DNA from: Onchidella celtica
Taxonomy: Eukaryota > Mollusca > Gastropoda > Systellommatophora > Onchidiidae
Direction: 5' to 3'
Assembly: GCA_963931925.1 (NCBI GenBank)
Contig: OZ007581.1
Span: forward strand, 28,962,170-29,026,169
DNA: 64,000 nucleotides
Position 1 is the stretch's first letter. Each line of letters begins with the position of its first letter. Positions 58,061-64,000 of the stretch are shown in pieces. A program made the position numbers and the translations under genes. The notes under the pieces were generated by a model. The model saw only the letters and a list, made by a program, of their open reading frames with translations, made no database searches and was not told the DNA's origin.

Positions 58061-58574
58061 ACGGATGTAAAGAATGACACTCTGTTCCCAATCCAGGGTA
58101 TTCTGAAAATCCCTTACAGACAGACAAACAATTCATTTTAGCAAAAACTGACTGAAATATGTACTAAAACCCCTCAAGGGACCACATAGAAGACGGCGTC
58201 AGACCACCATTATTAAGGAAATTTATCTCTATGAATTAGAGAATGCCATTACCAAAGACGATATTATAAAGTATAAATCCAATAGTTTATAAAGAAAAGA
58301 CATTCCAAAGACTTTCCACTTAAGGTCCTGCGTTTATCATGCTTAGGCCAAACAAAAGCAGTAATAAAGTGTGCTTAAAATTTGGTTTAAATTCCAGGAC
58401 TGTTAAAAACTATGACGAAGCCGTGACATTAAGAATGCACAATATTATAAAAAAACTGGAAATATTTGTAAAATACTATTACTAGACGAAAATGGTCGAA
58501 TGATCTATAATACAGTAGACACAGGGATATGCAGAGTAAAAGTGCTAAGTCACAACAAAATTATGGGAAGGTCC
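58061..58574. other. No recognisable feature
   Basis: AT-rich unassigned stretch. Confidence 0.5.
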
Positions 58575-59168
58575 TGTGAGTGAGTGAGTGAGTGAGTGAG
58601 TGGGTGAGTGCGTGAATGAGTGAGTGAGTGAGTGAGAGAGTGAGTGAGTGATTGAGTGAGTGAGTGAGTGAATGAGTGAGTGAGTGAGTGAGTGAGTGAG
58701 TGGGTGAGTGAGTGAGTGAGTGAGTGAGTGAGTGAGTGAGTGAGTGAGTGAGTGGGTGAGTGCGTGAATGAGTGAGTGAGTGAGTGAGTGAGTGAGTGAG
58801 TGAGTGAGTGAGTGAGAGAGTGATTGAGTGAGTGGGTGAGTGCGTGAATGAGTGAGTGAGTGCGTGAGTGAGTGAGTGAGTGATTGAGTGAGTGGGTGAG
58901 TGCGTGAATGAGTGAGTGAGTGCGTGAGTGAGTGAGTGATTGAGTGAGTGAGTGAGTGAGTGAGTGAGTGAGTGAGTGAGTGAGTGAGTGAGTGGGTGAG
59001 TGCGTGAATGAGTGAGTGAGTGAGTGAGTGAGTGAGTGAGTGAGTGAGTGAGTGAGTGGGTGAGTGCGTGAATGAGTGAGTGAGTGAGTGAGTGAGTGAG
59101 TGAGTGAGTGAGTGAGTGAGTGAGTGGGCGGGAGGGTGGGTGAGTGAGTGAATGAATGAATGAGTGAG
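58575..59168. repeat. (GAGT)n satellite with higher-order motif
   Basis: About 595 bp of GAGT with a recurring variant block TGGGTGAGTGCGTGAATG at 58601, 58753, 58833, 58893, 58993 and 59047. The variant block shows that longer segments were duplicated as units. Two minus-strand frames (248 and 219 codons, THSLTHSL) are artefacts. Confidence 0.98.
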
Positions 59169-59186
59169 TAAGGAGTAAGCGATTGA

Positions 59187-59209
59187 CAGACAGACAGACA
59201 GACAGACAA
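59187..59209. repeat. Short (GACA)n
   Basis: Six GACA units, just after the GAGT array. Confidence 0.9.
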
Positions 59210-59459
59210 CTGAGTAATTCGATATAATTAAGAAAAAAAAACTTGATGCACTCACGTTATGACGAGTGAGAAAGCTGAAGAAGACAGTCAAAGCTGAGTT
59301 TGATAATCCTACCGTTCGTCACCTGGAAAATATAATGATGTTGGATACACATTAGTCAGGTCTGGAATAAACATTCCTAGTACCTGAGACTTTGCTTTTT
59401 AATCAAGATGATATTCTCAAAATTTGTTTTTTCTTCTTTAAAAGAAAAAAAAAACTGTT

Positions 59460-60198
<739 letters not shown>

Positions 60199-60427
60199 AG
60201 TTGTGCAAAAAGTGGAGTTGGAACAAACAAGAACTAGCAGGCTTTATTATTATGAAAAGGACTTAGAATAAATCAAAACTGTGAAACAGCTTGATAAACG
60301 CCACAAGGTATTTTAAACAAGCATCAACGTGTGCATTTGTTATACCTCTTCTACATACTAAAAGATCTCCAGTTGTTGTTTTTTTTGTCAGAAAGTGGAG
60401 ATAGAACAAGCAAGAACTAAGGTCGCA
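60199..60427 (+). mobile_element. M2 element, copy 4, left end inverted
   Basis: Internal and right parts match other M2 copies (AATAAATCAAAACTGTGAAAC, TTTGTTATACCTCTTCTACA, AAAAGATCTCCAG, end AACAAGCAAGAACTAAGGTC). The left terminal ~35 bp is in reverse orientation: TTGTGCAAAAAGTGGAGTTG then GAACAAACAAGAACT at 60201-60235. Its two ends are therefore direct rather than inverted repeats, which should prevent normal transposition. Confidence 0.85.
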
Positions 60428-60764
60428 TTGGGGTCAAAATATTCACAATGTGGCTTTTGTTACCAGACTGGGGGTCAATGTCTGAACAGATTATTATGTC
60501 CATGTTGTCAACGAAACGTAATAATGACCATTTACCTAAACCTAATCCCTAATTTCAGGTCTAGCCATAACTTTATTACCCTAAATTTTGTCCCAAAAAT
60601 TAACTATGCAAAACAATTTTGCCAACGTGATGCAAAAAGCTACTTCCCTACGAATTAACCCTTTACTTGGTACATGTAGATGAATGAGCGGATGGCCAAT
60701 TCTATAGAGCCAATCCTTACACCCAGACAAAAGATTTTTTACAAACCGGCTATTTTTAGAAGAT
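60428..60764. other. No recognisable feature
   Basis: Unassigned. The frame 60395-60658 begins inside the M2 element and has several C residues but no domain I recognise. Confidence 0.45.
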
Positions 60765-61086
60765 GAATACTATTACAAGAAAGTACGTCACCCAAGTTTT
60801 TTGCTCTAAGGGTACGTATTGTAAAGCCTTTTGTGACTCCAGAGCTAGAGGGTTCCTCCCGAAATACTCCTAACAACAGCCTTAATTATTTGTTCTTTCG
60901 TATTTTCTTTTTGTTTTCCTCCTGTTTTTTTTTGTTGTTGTTGTTGTTGAAAGGGTAAGGGGCAGGGTTAGGGATTCGATAAGATTTATGGTTAAGGATA
61001 ACGACGGGGTTAGGGATAGGCAGGTACATGTTCGCGCCCCATAGCGCAAAACACTTGAAGCGCGTACGTACTTATTACAACGGCCT
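60765..61086 (-). mobile_element. M1 inverted-repeat element, copy G
   Basis: Reverse-oriented copy: GAATACTATTACAAGAAAGTACG at left, GACTCCAGAGCTAGAGGGTTC, AACAACAGCCTTAATTA, (GTT)n, core with AGGGTTAGGGATTCGATAAG and TTAGGGATAGG, right end CGCGTACGTACTTATTACAACGGCCTT. It lies only 42 bp from the foldback element. Confidence 0.9.
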
Positions 61087-61128
61087 TGGGACATTGGGAA
61101 CATTCCTTCCACATGGCCTTTGTAATTA

Positions 61129-61385
61129 GGAAGTGCTTAGAGAGGGACACATGTCCCCCTCTAAGCAAGTGCTTACAGAGGGACATACACACCTGTCCCC
61201 CTCTAAGCAAGTGCTTACAGAGGGACACATGTCCCCATCTAAGCAAGTGCTTGCGGAGGGACACGAGCCCCTCTAAGCAAGTGCCTACAGGTGGACACAT
61301 ATCCCGCTCTAAATGTATGCTTACAGAGGGACACATGCGCTCCCCCCTCTAAATGTGTGCTTACATCTACTACAGAGGGACACAT
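61129..61385. repeat. Tandem array of hairpin units in foldback left arm
   Basis: The phrase GCTTACAGAGGGACAC followed by a variable GTCCCCCTCTAA recurs about six times (near 61135, 61168, 61215, 61247, 61287, 61318), decaying rightwards (CGGAGGGACACGAGCC, AGGTGGACACATATCC). Each unit can fold through its own GGGGAC/GTCCC and AAGCA/TGCTT halves. Confidence 0.85.
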
Positions 61386-61631
61386 CACATTATTTTAATG
61401 TCTCTAGCACAGGATTTAAGATATCTTTCAGCGCAGGATTTAAGAGGGACAGTTGCATAGATCAGTTCCTTTAGCATGGAGGGGCATAGTTAGAACGTAT
61501 TATGCAGTCACTGTGTGGGCTCTGAAACAAAATAGATATTTTTGAAGATCTAGACCTAGTTCTGGATCTCACAGATGCCGGAGCAATAATATGCGCTCCA
61601 AATTTAATCTGTTTGTGTGGCCAGTACGTTT

Positions 61632-61767
61632 AAGTTTAAGTTTGAAGACAAGCACAGTGACACGATAACAGCCACGTTGTGCTGAGAAAAGTCAGATGAT
61701 AGACAGAGGTAAAAGAATGACAGGATAGAAAATGAGCCTACCACTACCAGGGACATGCACCAACCCC
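61632..61767 (+). repeat. Dispersed repeat R1, copy 5 (inside foldback)
   Basis: AAGCACAGTGACACGATAACAG, GTTGTGCTGAGAAAAGTCAGA, GATAGACAGAGGTAAAAGAATG and GGGACATGCACCAACC align with R1 copies 1-4. Its location inside the foldback means either the foldback captured it or R1 inserted later. Confidence 0.75.
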
Positions 61768-61819
61768 TGTGCTAGCCTATACGTGTGAGAAGAATCACAA
61801 GGTGACAGAACATCGGAGC

Positions 61820-62090
61820 GTCCATTTTACGTATGGCGGCAAATAAGATATTTTACTTATTTCGAGAGTGCGGAATGTCTCTTTTACGTATGACAGCAAA
61901 TAGCCTGTAGGCTGTTTTACGTATTTCTGCAAAATATTCCTTTCGCTATTTTACGCACGATGGCGTATGACCATGCGCTGTCAAAGTCGGGATGGCAATT
62001 AGTGTTAGGGGTAGGGTGAGATTTAGGGTTGGGAAGATCTTTCGATCTAGTCATACATAAAATAGCCTACAGGCTATTTGAGGGCGCCGC
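61820..62090. repeat. TTTTACGTAT short repeats and paired palindromes
   Basis: TTTTACGTAT occurs at about 61825, 61884 and 61908 with a variant TTTTACGCAC near 61960. AAATAGCCTGTAGGCT (61899) and AAATAGCCTACAGGCTATTT (62061) form inverted partners. Part of the foldback interior. Confidence 0.65.
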
Positions 62091-62268
62091 CATGTCGGAC
62101 GATCGAAATCAAAAACAGACAAACTTCCCAAAATAGAATATCCGTCGGTTGGCTGAGTAAAAATAGCAAGTCACCATATTTCGATGACGTTGTTCACATA
62201 TATGTCCCTCTGTAAGCACTTGCTTAGAGGGGGACATGTGTCCCTTTCTAAGCACTTCCTTGTAATTA

Positions 62269-62459
62269 ACTCTGACCCTAAACCTTTTTTATTCTCTAAC
62301 TCTAAATTTATCTCTTACTTACATATTCCATGAAGGATTACAGCCCTCTAAAAAACATCAGCTTTACAAGTTGAGTGTTCTCTGGATGTCAGGTCATTCC
62401 TAAACGAACTTCAGTCTTTTTCACGGATTGAAGGGCGGCGGGCGGGGATTGGGGAGCCG
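62269..62459. other. No recognisable feature
   Basis: Short unassigned stretch after the foldback target duplication. Confidence 0.5.
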
Positions 62460-62917
<458 letters not shown>

Positions 62918-63780
62918 CCCATAAGCACCTAAGAGAAGCAGCCTACATCCTAAGCCACACAAAAATCTGTTGTTCAACTTGATGTAATGTGAGAGGGGTA
63001 CAGTGCTCGAGACAGACCGGATTCTACTAAACAGGGATCAGAGCAAGTGATGACAGAGGATGAGATAGGATGTACCGTTTGACTTATCCAATTAGCGCTG
63101 GGCTGGCTGTCAACGGCCATGGCAGTATGCGCCCACGACGAGCAAAAAAGAAGGGGCGGGGCCAGGACTTCAAAGCACCCTATCTTAGGATTTTTCAAGG
63201 AAACAGAGAGTTTCGGCCCACAATAACTCTCGGGATACAGATCAGTATGGTCAGTATCCCAAATGTTGCGAATTGCCACATACGACTCTATCCAATGTTG
63301 AAAATAAGAGAATTTGAAAAAGAAATATATACCCGGTACATATATATTTGGACAGACTGGGCAACTATGCGAGCAAATTCTGGTTGCATACTAAAAAAGA
63401 CAGAAAGACAGGCAGATACAAAATGAGGTGGACTTATAAATAACATTTTATTTTCAAACTGCCCCATTTGAACCCCACCCTATTCCAAGTTTTACCTTTG
63501 GTAGTGTAAGGTCTCCTAGGTGTGCGACAGTTGAGCAAGAGCGTAATTTTATGGTACATGCAAATGGAAAACATTAGTGCGGTGTTTTGTAGTCGTCATA
63601 TTTCGTCCTTTTTTGAACTCAGACAGACGGAAAGATAACAGGAAAAACAATGATACGGATGAGTAAACAGATAGACTGACAGGCTGACAACATGTGGGAC
63701 AAGAGATCAGGCTGAAATGGAGAATGACAGGACAGATTTGCGGAGATAGACAGATAAAGGGGCACCTCAAAAGACAAGAA
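62918..63780. other. No recognisable feature
   Basis: Unassigned. The two opposing frames 62974-63279 (minus, 101 codons) and 63070-63426 (plus, 118 codons) sit in complex sequence but show no domain I recognise; a chance origin is likely but not proven. Confidence 0.4.
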
Positions 63781-63784
63781 GGGG

Positions 63785-64000
63785 GAGAAGGCCATCAAGC
63801 AGACCGACAGATGGATAGACAGACAGAGAGACAGTAGATAGGCAGAAAAGCAGGTAGGCATGCAGGTAGGTAGGTCGGTCGGTAGGTGGGTGGGTGGGTG
63901 GGTAGGTAGGTTTGTAGATAGGTAGGTCGGTGGATAGGTAGGTCGGTGGATAGGCAAGTAGCCAGCTAGCTAGCTAGGCAGCCAGATGGCTAGGTAAGTG
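63785..64000. repeat. GACA, GGTA/GGTC/GGTG and AGCT tetranucleotide array
   Basis: GACA words to 63832, then GGTA, GGTC and GGTG words, ending with GCTAGCTAGCTAGG at the window edge; the array probably continues beyond 64000. Confidence 0.95.

Larger units (their letters stand above)
61129..62259. mobile_element. 1,131-bp foldback element with 59-bp inverted ends
   Basis: Left end GGAAGTGCTTAGAGAGGGAC (61129 on) is mirrored by the right end (62201-62259) over 59 bp, with one mismatch. TTGTAATTA flanks both sides (61120-61128, 62260-62268), a 9-bp target-site duplication, which is the length typical of Mutator-like elements. The ends contain nested palindromes (ACATGT; TAAGCAAGTGCTTA). The left arm is extended by a ~45-bp tandem array. 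No transposase frame is present, so it is non-autonomous. R1 copy 5 and a TTAGGG-like stretch (62001-62033) lie inside. Confidence 0.92.

Noticed and set aside
58545..59291. 248- and 219-codon minus-strand frames (THSLTHSL)
   Set aside because: Translation of the GAGT array; low complexity only.
63070..63426. A 118-codon plus-strand frame in complex sequence
   Set aside because: No recognisable motif, an equally long opposing frame overlaps it, and the end runs into AT-rich text; not supportable as a gene by eye.

Overview
This window looks like non-coding nuclear DNA from an invertebrate animal. It is AT-rich and has no compact gene layout, operons, rRNA or intact tRNA genes. It is packed with tetranucleotide microsatellites (GATA, GACA, GGAT, GAGT), GA/CT tracts and poly-C runs, and it carries several families of short transposons and tRNA-derived SINEs. 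A marine mollusc or another lophotrochozoan would fit, but that is an inference from repeat style; no host gene is available to prove it. I recognise no host protein-coding gene. Long open frames exist only where a repeat unit happens to lack stop codons (27-bp minisatellite at 14.5-15.45 kb, GATA/GACA arrays, the GAGT array at 58.6-59.2 kb), and these are not genes. The only credible protein-coding remnant is the last ~39 codons of a non-LTR retrotransposon at 32023-32142.

Layout. 0-2.5 kb: plain sequence with a triplicated GA-bearing unit and a purine tract. 2.57-6.5 kb: a SINE, then a 1.68-kb segment present in two near-identical head-to-tail copies plus a 170-bp third start; each full copy contains a perfect 19-bp hairpin, a SINE head, a second SINE and a LINE 3' stub. 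7.8-17.5 kb: four copies of a ~310-bp inverted-repeat element with a telomere-like core (family M1), a possible LTR, GA tracts and an invariant 27-bp minisatellite. 18.7-25.7 kb: degenerate ~150-175-bp repeats, an M2 element, a hAT-like element, tetranucleotide and ACT arrays, another M1. 25.7-28.6 kb: unremarkable sequence. 28.6-35.6 kb: a SINE, GA arrays, a 5'-truncated LINE with 13-bp target-site duplication, a 52-bp minisatellite, a complete 277-bp hAT MITE. 35.6-45.3 kb: a SINE and a 1,790-bp LTR-like insertion that interrupts an M2 element and is bounded by a 5-bp duplication. 46-64 kb: very microsatellite-rich, with further copies of all families and a 1,131-bp foldback element with 59-bp inverted ends and a 9-bp target duplication (61129-62259).

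Families defined by comparing the window with itself: S (tRNA-derived SINE, ~370-410 bp, 7 copies); M1 (~310 bp inverted-repeat element, 7 copies); M2 (~230 bp inverted-repeat element, 4 copies, one split by the LTR-like insertion and one with a flipped end); R1 (~120 bp, 5 copies); R2 (~140 bp, 4 copies). The most unusual signals are the short hairpins with compensating stem changes inside the LTR-like element, the telomere-like core of M1, the nested-hairpin foldback element and the tandem 1.68-kb duplication. I found no defence system, biosynthetic cluster or other multi-gene system.
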